Shown: piece after piece, positions 35,999 to 48,308 of the stretch
How positions within the stretch are numbered: position 1 is the first letter of the stretch
Layout: each line of letters opens with the position of its first letter
NCBI RefSeq assembly: GCF_000004825.1
Contig: NW_008805100.1
Location: 124,001 to 188,000 of the forward strand
Reading direction: 5' to 3'
DNA length: 64,000 bases
Origin: Heterostelium album PN500
Taxonomy: Eukaryota; Evosea; Eumycetozoa; Acytosteliales; Acytosteliaceae
Notes under the pieces: generated by a model
The model's database searches: none
Seen by the model: the letters and a program-made list of their open reading frames with translations, nothing else
What the model was told of the DNA's origin: nothing
Translations under genes and position numbers: made by a program

Positions 35999-38117
35999 AT
36001 GTCTCAACAGCAACAACAACAAGTAGTAGTACATCCAGATCTCTTAAAAGAACGATCGAAAACAAGTTTTGATGTACCAACTTTAAATAGATTTATAAAT
36101 AACAATGATCCAACTGTTATCGATTTAAAGGTAAAATAAAATACAACATTTAAATATCAAAATTATAGATTATAATTAACAAACTTTTAAATAATAGAAA
36201 AAAATAAGAACAGAATTTCTTGCTGATCCAATATTATCTGATCATCCAGAGTATGTAAATTTCCTATCGAGAGAAGATCAATTTAAACGTGCCGTAGAGA
36301 TCAGTGAGAGAGTGATAAAGATCAAGAGAAAGTTGGGTATTATCGATTCGACCGGTATCGAATTCTATCGTGAACTCTACCAAGAGATTCCACTGATCTT
36401 GCATGACGTCGTCTTTGTTGGATGTATGCGTTCGTTGGCCAGTGAAGAACAACTAGCGGAATGGCTACCAAAGGCGTTGAACTACCAGATTATCGGTGCC
36501 TACGCACAGACCGAACTCGGTCACGGTTCCAATGTTCAGGCGCTAGAGACAACCGCTCACTACTTGGCAGAATCCGACGAGTTTGTTTTGAATTCACCGA
36601 CACTGACCTCCTCGAAATGGTGGATCGGTGCACTCGGTCGTATCTGTACGCACGCCGTTGTATTCGCGCAGCTACACCTCAAGGACAAAGATGGAAAACT
36701 GGTGAATCACGGTCCACATCCATTCTTGGTTCAGGTTCGTTCACATGAGCAACACCAACCGATGAGCGGCATCACCGTTGGCGATATCGGACCGAAGCTC
36801 GGTTACTCCACCGTCGACAATGGATTCATGAGATTGGATCACGTCAAGATTCCAAGAAAGAACTTGTTTGCGCGATACGCACAGGTCACCAAGGAAGGAC
36901 GTTACGTTCCTCCACCTCATCCACGTCTTGTCTATGCCGGTATGGTAGGTGTTCGTGTCTACTTGGTTGGCGATTCTTTCTCTGCCATTTGCCGTGCCGT
37001 TACTGTTGCCGCGCGTTACTCTGTGATTCGTCGACAGTTTGGACCGTCGGGAAAAGAGGAAACTCAGGTGCTCGACTACCAGAATCAACAGGCGCGAATC
37101 GTTCCATCGATAGCTGCTGCCTACGCTTTCCTCTTTGTTGGACGTCGTCTCTCTGACATGTTCTCCAACGTGATGTACGCAGCGAAATCCAGAAAAGATA
37201 CCACTGACCTGCCAGAGTTACACGCACTCTCCTCCGGATTGAAAACGACCATCACCTACATCACCTCGAAATGCATTGAGGATGCGAGATTCTCGTGTGG
37301 AGGACACGGATACAATCAGGCATCGGGATTGGTTCGTCTCTACAACAACTATCTTCACTTGGTGACAGCCGAGGGTGAGAACAATATCCTTCCACAACAG
37401 ACTGCCAGATTCCTGTTGAAGGAATACAAGTCGGTGATGGTCGATGGCAAGACCAAACTCGGTGAAACTACACAGTATTTAGTGGACGAACAAAACGCAC
37501 CAAATACCCTCACTGCTCTATTGGCTGCCACTGGAAAACAATGGAGTGATCCAGCTATTTTGGTGAGAGTATTTGCTCATCGTTCTGCATTCTTGATTGC
37601 CCGACTTGCCCGATTGATTCAAGAGGGATTGGGAAGTGGTAGAACCATGCAAGACGTTTGGAATTCACTCAATGTCGATTGCATCCGAGTGAGTGAAGCT
37701 CACTCACAACTGTACATTTTGAATTCATTCGCTACACAGTTGTCGCTTGTCCCGTTGGATGCACGTCCAGTACTCGTTCGTCTCTGTCAGTTGTACGCAC
37801 TGAATAACATCGAGAGAAACAGCGGTGAATTCCTCATCGATCAATTCATCAGCCAAGATCAAATTGAAGAGATCTCCAAGTTTATTCTCAACCTGTACGC
37901 TCAACTCCGTCCAGATATCATCGGACTGGTCGATACCTTTGATGTTGCCGATCACACTCTCGGTAGCTCCTTGGGTCGTTACGATGGACAAGTCTATCCA
38001 GCACTCTGGGAATGGGCCAACAAACATCCACTCAACACCTCTGACGTTGGACTTTCCCAATTCTTTAAAAACATTAATAATAACAATAATAATTCTGTAC
38101 CAACTTCAAAATTGTAA
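35999..38117 (+). CDS. peroxisomal acyl-CoA oxidase, 683 aa
   Basis: Exons 35999-36130 and 36198-38117 join in phase 0. The architecture is that of ACOX: N-terminal helical lobe, the A-Y-A-Q-T-E-L-G-H-G-S block (about 145-155) lining FAD, a beta domain to about 270, then the helical oxidase lobe. R-Q-F-G near 323 contacts FAD, and the catalytic base is Glu436 in T-A-E-G-E-N. G-G-H-G-Y is at about 412-416. The C-terminus is Ser-Lys-Leu (PTS1). Family knowledge: the enzyme oxidises acyl-CoA to trans-2-enoyl-CoA and gives H2O2. Pairing with the racemase gene suggests it acts on 2-methyl-branched substrates, but straight-chain use cannot be excluded. The start ATG (35999) precedes a short polyglutamine run. 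Confidence 0.95.
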
Positions 38118-38435
38118 AATTACAAATTTCGTAAATAAACAAACTTTACCATTTTGATTATTATTGTTCTTTAAAAGGAAATCGAATCATCATTTTGCAT
38201 AATTTCATCATTAATGATTTATTTTGTAAATAATTTCAGATAATTAGAACCATTCTACGATTTGAACCAAAAAAAAACAAATAAATCTAGATATTTTATT
38301 TTTGGGATTATTTTTGGGATTTTTTTTGGTGATTTTTTACAAATCAGACAACCTTGATTCTCCTTATTTATTCATTGCGTAACAATTTTCGATACGAATA
38401 AACCTCATACAACAAATAAATCTCTTTAAAGAAAA
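38118..38435. other. intergenic, no gene seen
   Basis: AT-rich spacer. It contains 3' sequence of the oxidase gene and the promoter of the next gene, with a repeated TTTTTGGGATT near 38300. Confidence 0.45.
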
Positions 38436-38978
38436 ATGAAATATATATTAACAATTATTGCTGTAGTTTTACTTTTTACCTCTTTGGCCAGTGCTTCTGT
38501 CTCTGTTAAATATGGTTCATGTACAGGAAGTGTAAGTAAAGCAAATATATTGAATGAAAGTAATATTATTGAAAATGAACTAACTATTAACCATTTCAAA
38601 TAGTGCTATTGTGCATCTAATATGATTGAAAATTATAATACAAGTGAAGCTCTTATGGTTGTAGAAATACCAAATAAACCGGAGCTCAAACAATTTGATA
38701 ATAGATTTTCTGCTACCTACGATCCAGAGTTAAAGAAAATTCTTTTCAATGCCACTGGTGATACCTATACAGTTGCATTCCCTGATTTGGCTTACCCAAT
38801 CAACAAGCCAGGAGACAACTCCTACGGAGTACCACAATGTGTATATGTAATCAATAGCTATGTAAAAGACAATTGTTTATACAATGTATTCTGTAATGAT
38901 GAATCCTCAGGATCATCTTCACTCTTACCTTTCATCGCAGCTATCACATTTTCTGTTGTTTTAAGTTTATTACTTTAA
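38436..38978 (+). CDS. small GPI-anchored-type surface protein, 156 aa
   Basis: Exons 38436-38531 and 38604-38978 join in phase 0. Residues 1-20 are a signal peptide ending in small residues. The mature part has six Cys residues and two to three N-glycosylation sites. The C-terminus has a Ser/Gly-rich spacer (about 135-140) followed by a hydrophobic tail to the end with no charged residues, which is the form of a GPI attachment signal. Many dictyostelid surface glycoproteins have this layout. I do not recognise the family. Confidence 0.82.
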
Positions 38979-40227
38979 AAAAAAAAAATTAAAAAATAAA
39001 AGATAAATAATAATTCTTTACAAAATTGTTTAGCTGGTCAATAAAGATCTTCTATCTTCACTTATTGACTGATTGATTGGATGATTGATTAATTTGTTTT
39101 ATGTTGTTAGTGGTTTACAATTAATTTACAATTAGCAATTCCGTGAAATCTTGATTACCAACTGTTCCTTAAGATGATGATAAATATCAGAGCTCTAGAT
39201 ATCTTCAATATCTTCCCCTCAGAGTGGGATATTTGCAAAAAAGGTCGGTTCTAATGCATTTATTAATGATGCAAGTTGTCAATTCAATTTGATTCTTTGC
39301 GTTTTAAAAAGATCAAAGTTGTAAAAATGTTCAGAAAAGAAAAAAAAATAGTTCATCCCCAATCTTGCAGTTCCCGAGAGTCATAAGATCTATTGTTTAT
39401 AGATAGTTGTTTATAAAACATATGCGATATGAAAAAATCATATGCTACTGCAGCTAGGCTAGAATGATTTCAAGTTTATTTGCAGCTCATTAAAGTCTTT
39501 TCCAACCAGCCTTTACTTTGCAAAAAAAAAAAATCATTCAAACACATAAAACACACTAGATATTATGAATCAAAAAAGATTTTTTCTGTTTTTTTTTGGA
39601 ACGCTCTCCTTTGCCTGTGTGATTTGGTTTTCGAATTTTTGTAATTTTCAATGGTTTTAAGGGGCGCATGGGTTGTGGAAGTGATGGTTTTCAAATCAAA
39701 TTTTTTTTCTCTTTTTTTTTTAGAGTTTTTTTTTTTTTTTTTAATTTTTTCTTTTTTTTTATTAATTTATATTGTAACTTTTAAAGGAGTCTTGTCTTTC
39801 TTTATTTACCAACATCAAACAACAATCTCAATCAGGTCGTTATTTTGCAATATATTCTTTTTTAATCAATCAATTAATCATCAATTCCAACAATATTAGA
39901 TACAAATAGCAACACGTCAGAAAATAATTAGAACATAATAATTTCTTTTTTTCTCAACAAACAATCCAAAGAAAAACCATAAAAATAGTATAACTATTTT
40001 TCTTTTTCTTTTAATTTTTTTTTTTTTTTTTTAGCGTAGATCTAGATAATAACAACATTTTAGCTCCTACAATCTTTATTATAATCATTGTTTCAATACC
40101 ATTAAATTTAGTCACAAAAAAAAATAACTAAAAAAACAAAACAAAAATAATATATATTTAAATTTAGAAACATTGTTTTTATTTTTTTTAAATCTATTTT
40201 AAATTAAGATACACACACAAATCAAAG
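38979..40227. other. intergenic, no gene seen
   Basis: 1.25 kb of AT-rich DNA. GTCAATAA at 39037-39044 pairs with TTATTGAC at 39062-39069, a possible 3'-end hairpin of the preceding gene. Long T-runs lie at 39710-39770 and 40015-40032, the latter near the start of the next gene. The open frame at 39651-39899 is poly-Phe noise from these runs. Confidence 0.5.
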
Positions 40228-42374
40228 ATGGATGAAGAAAATTTAGGAAAGGTATTTATTTATCTATAAATAATAATAGTGGGTTGTGTTGTGCTAGAGA
40301 TAACACACGCAAAATCTTTTAAAAATAGATCAAATTCTCTGATCGAATTTCGTTCTAACACTTTTTTTTTTTTCTTTTTTTTAAGCTTTTGAAATCACTT
40401 TCTAATTGTAATTATGTAGAGTTTGTAAAGATTTTCTCAATGATTCATGGATTCGATGCTACTTTTGAATTTTTGAGAAATGGTCTCACTACGATTCCAT
40501 TTATGGCGTTCAAGAGAAAGTTTTGGTGGGGAAACAACAATGACGAACAATCATCATCGAGCACAAACACAGTGGTAGAAGAGAAACCACAAAAGTTCAA
40601 GAGACAAGCAATTCGTTCCACCTGGGAAGATGATGAACAATCTTGGCTATCTGGTCCCGGTGCCAATCCATCGTATCCAAGCGGTGGTGGCATGTCATAC
40701 GATAGTGATCATGGATATAACAGACGTTCAAAATATCAAAGAAGAACATCTGCACCATCATCTTTTAAAACACAAAAACATTTAAAGTAAGTCAATTAAC
40801 ATTTAATAATTAATATAAATTACTTTTTCTAATTTATTTATATAATTATATTTTTTTCCAGGTTTTCAGATTTACCATATGAATTGATTATAAATATTTT
40901 CGGTTATTTAAAGACAACCGATTTATTGATTGCATCGTTGGTATCACATGAATGGAGTAGAATTTGTTTTGTATCGACGATAGAGTTGAACATTGACAAT
41001 AGAAATGACATTACAGATCCTATTATATCAAAGAAAATCTATAGACACAGTAATTATTTGAAAAAGATAAGATGTGCTTCACCAGCGTTTGCCGTCAGTA
41101 GTTTAGAGACTATTCTGGTGCATTGTCGTAATCTGGTGGATTTACAATTCTATCACTGTCCCAGTATTCTCGATGCTCAAATCGATTTGATAGCTTCGCG
41201 ATTGGAGCACCTGAAGCGTTTGGTGCTACACAGCAATGTATTGACAAATACATGCTTCGATTCGATTGCTCGTATTGCCTTGCTCGACGATTTGGAGCTG
41301 GGTGGATTTCGTCGACTGAATCTCGAACATCTCGCAAAGCTGGGTCAATGTCGTGTACTGCGCTCACTAGACGTCAGCGGAATCGACTCGGAACGCGACT
41401 TTGTCCAGCACCTCGCCACTTGTACAAAATTAACAGTTCTTCGGCTAAACATTGCTTCGGAGACCAGTATTATCAAACTTCCATATCTCACCAATTTACA
41501 CGTGCTCTCCATTGCCGAATGGGAAGTGGAAAGCACTGAAAAGGGTGCTCAACTACACTTTTTAAATCGACTTTCCAAGTTGACGAAATTCGAGGTGTCC
41601 ATTCCAGACTCGGTTGCGCTGATTAGCAACTTGGCAGGATTGACGCTTTCGGCACCGACTCTTCGTGAGTTGGATTTGGAGGCGTCGTACGATATCCCCG
41701 AGGAGATGTTCATCTATATTTTCGAACAACTCCATTGTATAGAATCATTGTTTTTAAGCGGTTTCAATCTTAGCGGAGAGTGTTGGCGTGCGTTCGCTTC
41801 ACTCTCGCGACTCAGAAACCTCTCGATGTGCTGCACCGTCATGTCGGAGAAGTCAATCAACACCGGACTCAAACATCTTGGCGAGTGTGCATCACTCCAA
41901 ACGCTCTCACTCATCAACTCCACTCAAAATTGGATCTCCATAAACGCCGACTGCTTCCGACAACTACTGAATTGCTTGGAGCTGAGCCAGCTGCGACTGG
42001 GAGGTTCGCGCGGCGGTGGTTGGCTGCTAGACGAATTTATCTTTGAGATCATTGGAAATATGCAAGTGTTGCAGCATCTCGACACCTCGAATAGCGGTGG
42101 CATTTCCGAGCGTTGTTTCGAGCACCTCTCGCGATGCTCGTCACTCGAGTCACTCGAATGCGGACTCAAAATCAGCGAAGAAACCGTACGTAATGCCGTC
42201 GCAGAGTGGTGCGGTACCGGAACACTAGTCAATTGTCCATCACTCAAAAAGGTGGTGGTCGATGTTAAGCTACCGGCAATCGTCACCTCCGAGGTAACTT
42301 GCGATTCACAACAAACAAACAATTCCAACAACATTGCATTTAATTTAGTCACCAAATTAGCAACACAAAACTAA
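40228..42374 (+). CDS. F-box / leucine-rich repeat protein, 645 aa
   Basis: Exons 40228-40251, 40386-40786 and 40862-42374 total 1938 bases. The first coding exon is only 24 bases. Residues about 1-140 contain a Gly/Ser/Tyr-rich low-complexity part. An F-box follows at about 142-185 (F-S-D-L-P-Y-E-L-I-I-N-I-F then W-S-R-I-C-F). The rest (about 200-620) is a series of leucine-rich repeats of the cysteine-containing FBXL type. Family knowledge: the F-box binds Skp1 in an SCF ubiquitin ligase and the LRR arc selects the substrate. The substrate is unknown. Confidence 0.88.
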
Positions 42375-43398
42375 ATCCAACAAACAATAATATAAAAAAA
42401 AAAACAAAACAACAACAAAACAACGTTGATATTTCTTTTTTCTTTTCTTTCTTTTTCTTCTTTTCTTTCTTTTTTTTTTTTCATTTGTTAAAAAGTTGGA
42501 TTTTTTTTGTTTGTTTGTTGTGTTGTGATATTAATATTTTAATGCAAATCAATCAATAATCAATTAATAAAATAATAATAAAATATTTAACATTTTAATG
42601 TAAAATTGAATCAATCACTTCTCTTTTCTTTTTTTTTCTTTTTTATTTTTGTTATTATTTTGGTGTCCAGGTCCTTGAAATAAATAAAAAAAAAAATAAA
42701 AATTATGTTATTTTATTGCAATATTTGCAGCAATGACATCGTCGTCAGCAACACCAAATTTGAGAATTGCAACGAAAATTGTACTTTTTTTTAATGAATT
42801 GCATTTTATGACTGATGTAACTCTCATAGCACTGGTATCGGGTTAAAAAACAACAAACAAACAAAAAAATATTGATTCTGATCAGCATGATCTCTCACGC
42901 CAATTTGCAGCTTTTCATTTTATTGGTGTGGTGGAAACAACCCACCCTCAAAAGGATAAAAATTCAAAAATTTTAATCACCAAAAAAAATAAAATAGCAC
43001 TTCCACCCACCATTTGATCAGGTTCTCCGATATAATAAGAAAAATTTAACCACAGATGTTATTTTCTGAATGGTATTTATATTTTTATCGGTTGTTTTTG
43101 TTTTTGTGTTTTTTTTTCTTATATTTAATCACGATCAAAATCACGAAGTAAAAATTTATGTGTTTGAATGTTTGTTTTGTTGAAACCACAACTTCTATAG
43201 TTAGTTGTTTTTTGTTTTATAAAAACAAACAAAAAGAATAACACATTTTGTTTTAATGAATTAAAATTAAATTTGTTAAATCATAACATAATTATACATC
43301 AATCATTCCATTTTTCTCATTTTATACTCTTATTTTTTTATACATCTTTTAGATATACATCATTTAAATATATCAACTTTTAGAGAGAATAGTCAATC
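42375..43398. other. intergenic, no gene seen
   Basis: 1.0 kb. C/T-rich stretches near 42430-42480 and 42615-42650 and many A/T runs. A 37-codon ATG frame at 42733-42846 has reasonable composition but no support; see rejected items. Confidence 0.5.
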
Positions 43399-45576
43399 AT
43401 GTTCAATGAGTATTGTCAAGAGTTAATTTTAAAAAAACAGATTGAAATTGAAAAAGAGATTGGAAAAGAAAAGTCAACAGATTTTATAGAGGTTTTCAAG
43501 ATTCAAATGGAGATTGAAAATTTCTATATATCTATTACTAATGATCCTCTTGAGATCAAGAAAATCTCTATCAATCAAAAGTTTAATCATTTATTTTCAC
43601 AAATTTATTATTTTATAAAAATAATATATATGGATATTCAATAAATGAAATATCATTATTTATAAAGGAAATATTCGAAAAAAAATTAACAATAAATAAT
43701 TTTAATATAAATATTAATAATAATAATTTTTATAGCAATATATTTTTAAGGTAAGTTTTAGAAATAATAAAAAGATATTCAAAGATTTTAACTGGATTTT
43801 TTCTTATTTTTTTTTGGAAAATATTCAGTGCACTGGAATATATAAATGAAATAGAAAATAGTGATAAACAATTTTATTTCTTTGATCCAAGTGTTCATTG
43901 TGAAATTTATGATAGAAATAAACATTATCATTTCGGTTCGAGAGAGAATGATAGTGAAATAGTATCACTCTGTGTCATTCCATCGGTATTTTCAAAATCT
44001 GATAATTCCATTGTTTCCAAGAGTCTTGTGTTGGCCAGTAAATCAAAATTTTCAATCGATTCGCTACCACTCGAGATGGCAATTACTATATTTAACCAAC
44101 TCGAGCCAAGAGACTTGTTTTCATTTTCAATGGTTTCACATAAATACAAAGAAATCATTGGAATATACAGTTGGAATCATCTCTACTCTGTAAGATGTCC
44201 TGAGATCATCAGACAACTAGATCCTACATACCTACACCCACTATCAATCATGTTTCAAGTCTATCCATTCATGCCCTATGAAAATCAAATCCAATGGTTA
44301 ATGACTGTCGTTAGAGGTATTCGTAAATACTCACTAAAAGTAACTTCACTAAAGATTCTTTTGAATTTTATTTCCAAGCTCGATTCAAAAGATTTTATAG
44401 AGAAGATTTCGAATTTCTATCATGATTTCGTTCAATTTACAGTTTCAATAATGCAAGAATTCATTTCAATAAGAGAAATGGTTTATTTATCAATGGAGAT
44501 CTTATCATTAATTTTTAAAGGTAAATAATTAAAGGTTGTTTAGAAATAATTAATTATTAATCTAGATTTTATTTTCTAGATAAACAATTTGATAATATAA
44601 AGATATTGGTTCATAAGAAAATAGATAAGATGGTAATAGTAACATTGAAGAAGTATGAATCCGATCCAGAAATTCAATTGTCAGGTCTAAATATTTTGTA
44701 TCGAATTGCCAGCGATAATTCAATGAGACCTGCACTTGCCAACGATGGAATCTTTGAAGTTTTACAAAGAGTACAAATTCAATTGATAACCAATAAGAAA
44801 CCAAACCATTTACAACCACTTATCCTAGAGAAATGTTGTGAGCTCTTACGAAATCTTGCATTCAATGAATCGTTACACAAGTACTTTGAGGTAAACAAAG
44901 ATATCATCAAGAATACAATCAAAGTAATGAGATTACCAATCATGACAAAAACAGCATTAATAGAAGGTTGTATTGCATTGAATAATATTTGTCAAAAGAG
45001 TAAGTAAAATAACATTTAATTATTAATAATAATCTAAACAGAACAGGTTTATTAACATTCAAAACTATCTATTTATTTCAATTTCTTCAAGAGAAATTAG
45101 CTAAATTAATATATAAATACGGAGGTGTAAAATTATTATGTGATTTACTTACCATCAGTAATGATGTCGATGTTAAATCAGAGATTATCAATAACTTTAC
45201 GAATCTTGCATACTTTAGTCTAACGATTCGTATGTCAATCTACAAAAGAGGTGGCATCAGATTGATTCTCAAAGAGATGAGAGATAATCCAATGAATGAA
45301 TCCATTCAAAATAATTGTTATAGTGGATTAAATAATTTAAGTTTTACAAGTAAGTATATATCTGTAACTTTCTTTATTACCTATGTTATTAACTAAAATA
45401 TATATTTTATTTTATTTTATTTTTATAAATTATTTTTAGTTGTTATTACAAAGAAGATTGCAAAGTCAGAGGCAATAGAGTTACTTGCAGTAGCTTCATC
45501 GAATTTCCCTCAGAATGCTGATAGATATAATCATCTACTTAGTTGTCTAGTTGATTTAAACAATGGAGTAATTTAA
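43399..45576 (+). CDS. F-box protein with armadillo-like repeats; one-base frameshift in exon 1
   Basis: Exons about 43399-43750, 43829-44520, 44580-44999, 45092-45349 and 45440-45576. Exons 2-5 join cleanly. Exon 1 has length 1 mod 3 where 2 is needed. Its frame closes at 43642, but from about 43622 the next frame is open to the donor at 43751 and reads sensibly. One extra A in the A-run 43617-43621 would join them. No GT-AG pair fixes it. Domains: an N-terminal helical part, an F-box in exon 2 (L-P-L-E-M-A-I-T-I-F-N-Q-L) at about 180-220, then helical armadillo/HEAT-like repeats to the end. The exon 4 acceptor is tandem (AGAG at 45090-45093). Probably a substrate adaptor of an SCF ligase, if functional. 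Confidence 0.7.
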
Positions 45577-45717
45577 TAGTTTTAATAAATAATAAATAAT
45601 AATATTCATTTATATATTATTTGATCTATAGATAATTGTTGGGTTGTTCTCGAGTATGATGATGATGATTCTTTGTTGTTTTGTTTTAAAATAAATCTAT
45701 TATTATTAATTGGTTGA

Positions 45718-46716
45718 TTAAGATGATGTAGTTGCACCTAATTGATTCATTTCATTCATAAATTCATCGAATCCATCATCCAAATCTTGATCATCTTGAT
45801 TCTTTTCTTTGTTTTCTGTATCTGTAGTTTCTTTTGTTGTTGCTTTTACTGTTGTAGTTGTAGTTGTAGTTGTTGCTGTGGTAGGTGTAGTTGGTGTAGT
45901 TGTAGCTGTTGTTTTCGTAGTAGTAGTAGTAGCTGCAGGTTTCTTTGATGTAGTTGAAGCTGCAGGCTTTCTTCTTAAATTCAAAGGTATCAGATTTTGA
46001 TTGACAACAATATCTGGTTGTTTCTTTTCTCTTTTTGTGGCTGTTTCCTCTTCTTCTACTTCTGTTTGTTCATTTGATGATGTTGTTGCTGCTGCTCCTG
46101 CTGTTGTTGTTGTTTCGTTTTTAAATAATAATTGTGGTGGAAGAGGTGGAGGTATTCCCATTGGCAAACCACCGACTGATGGCATCATAAAAGGTGGCAT
46201 TGGTGGCATTGGTATTTGAGGTGAACCACCTGCAGGTGGACCAAAGAATTGCGGTGGAAATTGTGTGAGGTAAGGTGGTATCATTCCAGCAGGTGGAAGT
46301 GGTGGCATTCCCATGAATGGTGGTGGCGGCATCATTGGTGGTGGCATTGGTGTTTGAGGTGGACCTGCAGGTGACATTGGTGTCATATATTTCTGTGTTG
46401 TTGTCGATGCTGCTGCTGATGCTGCTCCTACAGGTCGCTTAGAAGGTGGACCTGCCGGTGACATTGGTACCGATTGTTGTTTTATAAGATGTGCTGATGA
46501 TCCTATTGATTTACTACCACCAACATTTGTATTCTATTTGTTTATTCATGAATATAGAACGTAGATTATGATTAACATTATTATTATTATTATGTTATGC
46601 TATGCTATCGAATTTAATTGTTATTATATACATACATTTTTAAAATTACCTCTATTATTAATATCTACACGTTTATTTCCATTAAATGTGTTATTAGGTT
46701 TATCATTCTTTACCAT
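45718..46716 (-). CDS. proline-rich protein, possible splicing-associated factor, 298 aa
   Basis: Exons 46716-46636 and 46533-45718 join in phase 0. Residues about 50-150 are rich in M-P-P-P and P-P-L-P-P motifs that could bind WW or SH3-like domains. The middle is acidic and then a Thr/Ala/Lys tract. Near 190-200 lies N-L-I-P-L-N-L-R-R-K. The C-terminus has D-D-G-F-D-E-F-M-N-E-M, which resembles the D-D-x-Y-x-x-F-M-K-E-M end of WBP11-type splicing factors. The N-terminal WBP11 domain is absent, so this is at best a partial relative. Nuclear RNA processing is a weak inference. Confidence 0.75.
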
Positions 46717-47317
46717 ATTAAAATAAATATGTTTGTACAATTATATAACTAGTTAGTTAGCAAACTATTAGTTTTCATAAGATTGCAAAGCTTGTTGTAA
46801 GGTTTATTTTCATTTTTTTTGTTTTTTTTTTAAAATTGAACAACCCAAATTTGAAGAAAGAAGTTGAGTTGTTGCACACATTATTTGTATTGTAATAAAG
46901 TTATCAATATTATGATTCAAGATAAACAACAGTTAGCTATTTAATTAGTTATATTTTAATTTAATTAATTTAAATAAAAAGAATTTAATTCTAAAGTATT
47001 TTATGAAGATAGAATTATTTATTAGTCTTTGTGTGGTAGGAACTTATTCATTATTGGTACAACGAACCACACACTGTTGTTTCACACTATTTTTGTTTGT
47101 TTTTCAGTGTGTGTTGTCTATATTCAATATTACGATAATTATTGTTGGTTTACCAATGAATAACACATGTGAATTGTGAATTCAATTTCAAATTTATCAT
47201 CGAGTGTCTATTATTTATTTATCAGACAGATAACTATTTAAACAACAATAAATATTTAACAATAATAATGGTTTTTAGTTTAGCATCTCATTTAGGAAAT
47301 GAGATAAGAAATCAATC
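46717..47317. promoter_or_regulatory. divergent promoter region, includes the uORF at 47268
   Basis: 601 bases lie between start codons on opposite strands. They are AT-rich, with CACACACTG near 47067 and CAGTGTGTG near 47105 forming inverted copies, and T-runs near 46815. Confidence 0.4.
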
Positions 47318-47327
47318 ATGGAATTAA
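47268..47327 (+). promoter_or_regulatory. short upstream ORF overlapping the next start codon
   Basis: ATG at 47268 opens a 19-codon frame ending in TAA at 47325-47327. That is 10 bases inside the main reading frame, whose ATG is at 47318. The overlap means ribosomes that start here would pass the main start. The peptide is not simple-sequence. It may limit translation, or be the remains of an alternative N-terminus. Confidence 0.35.
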
Positions 47328-48244
47328 ATAATAATACAGATAATAATAATAATAATAATACAGATAATAGTAATAACAATAGTAATAATAACAACAATAA
47401 TAACAATAATAATAATATAGATTTTGAAAATGTTGATGATGATATAGATGATTATTATTATGATAATAAGGATTATGAAAGTGAAATTGAAATTGAATAT
47501 ATTTATAGTGACGGAGATGAAGAAGATGCATCTGGAAGAGAAAGAGAACTTATAGGTCATTTTAACAATTTGAATGATGAGGAGTTCGAGGAGCTCTATA
47601 ATGAATTGTTACCAGAGTTGGATCCGGATTTCGTTTCCGATTTGTTTGCCAGTGACAATTCAGAGGAGCGACAGATCAATGAAGTCGTTCAAGACGATAT
47701 TAATCAACTGAGTTCAACTAATATCTCACCGATGTTACTTAGAAGTAGTGGTAGAGGATTAAGAGCATCTACAACCACAACAGCAGATACAACAACCGCA
47801 CCCAACTCACCATCATCGTTGATCGAGATGAAGATACTATCACCATTAGGATTGTCACGTGGAGTCATTCCAAACCGACCACAACCCACTGCTAATGCCA
47901 TCGAAAGAGAACACCGTCAAGCTCTGAAACTACCTTACTTCACACCGGAGGATCTTTATGCCGCCGATCGACTACTAGCAGCCTATTTCCGAACTGGTCT
48001 TGCACTGATGACTATTGGCGTTGGCTTTGGTTCGCGTCTTGGCTACTCACGACACGCTCTCTTTGTATCGACTTTCTTTTTCTGTTTCGGAATATTCGCA
48101 GCAAGTCTCGGTTCCATTCGTAACTTTTTCATTGTTAAATACCTCAAACTTGGTTATATTCTACCACTGTTTTTCACCACATTCATCTTGGTAACTCTAT
48201 CTCTCGGACTTGTCGGTGTTAGTATTTGGGCAATATTGAAATAA
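47318..48244 (+). CDS. DUF202-like membrane protein with acidic N-terminus, 308 aa
   Basis: Single exon. Residues 1-35 are an Asn/Asp run from AAT repeats, and about 35-130 are very acidic. Residues about 215-308 hold three membrane segments. The first is preceded by A-A-D-R-L-L-A-A-Y-F-R-T-G-L-A-L, a pattern of the DUF202/YidH family (also found in VTC-like proteins), where an N/D-R-x-x-x-A-x-x-R-T-x-L-A-L block precedes helix 1. The soluble acidic half probably faces the cytosol. Cellular role unknown; vacuolar or organelle membrane is possible. Confidence 0.8.
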   Translation: MELNNNTDNNNNNNTDNSNNNSNNNNNNNNNNNIDFENVDDDIDDYYYDNKDYESEIEIEYIYSDGDEEDASGRERELIGHFNNLNDEEFEELYNELLPELDPDFVSDLFASDNSEERQINEVVQDDINQLSSTNISPMLLRSSGRGLRASTTTTADTTTAPNSPSSLIEMKILSPLGLSRGVIPNRPQPTANAIEREHRQALKLPYFTPEDLYAADRLLAAYFRTGLALMTIGVGFGSRLGYSRHALFVSTFFFCFGIFAASLGSIRNFFIVKYLKLGYILPLFFTTFILVTLSLGLVGVSIWAILK

Positions 48245-48308
48245 TTAGCAATAATCATCATTGTTAAATTGTTAATTGTTAATTTGTTAATTTATTTAAC
48301 AAGTTTAT

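Noticed and set aside
39651-39899. poly-Phe open frame
   Set aside because: Comes from long T-runs in a promoter region.
42733-42846. 37-codon ATG frame
   Set aside because: Composition is acceptable, but it is isolated, short and has no recognisable motif; random frames of this size are common.
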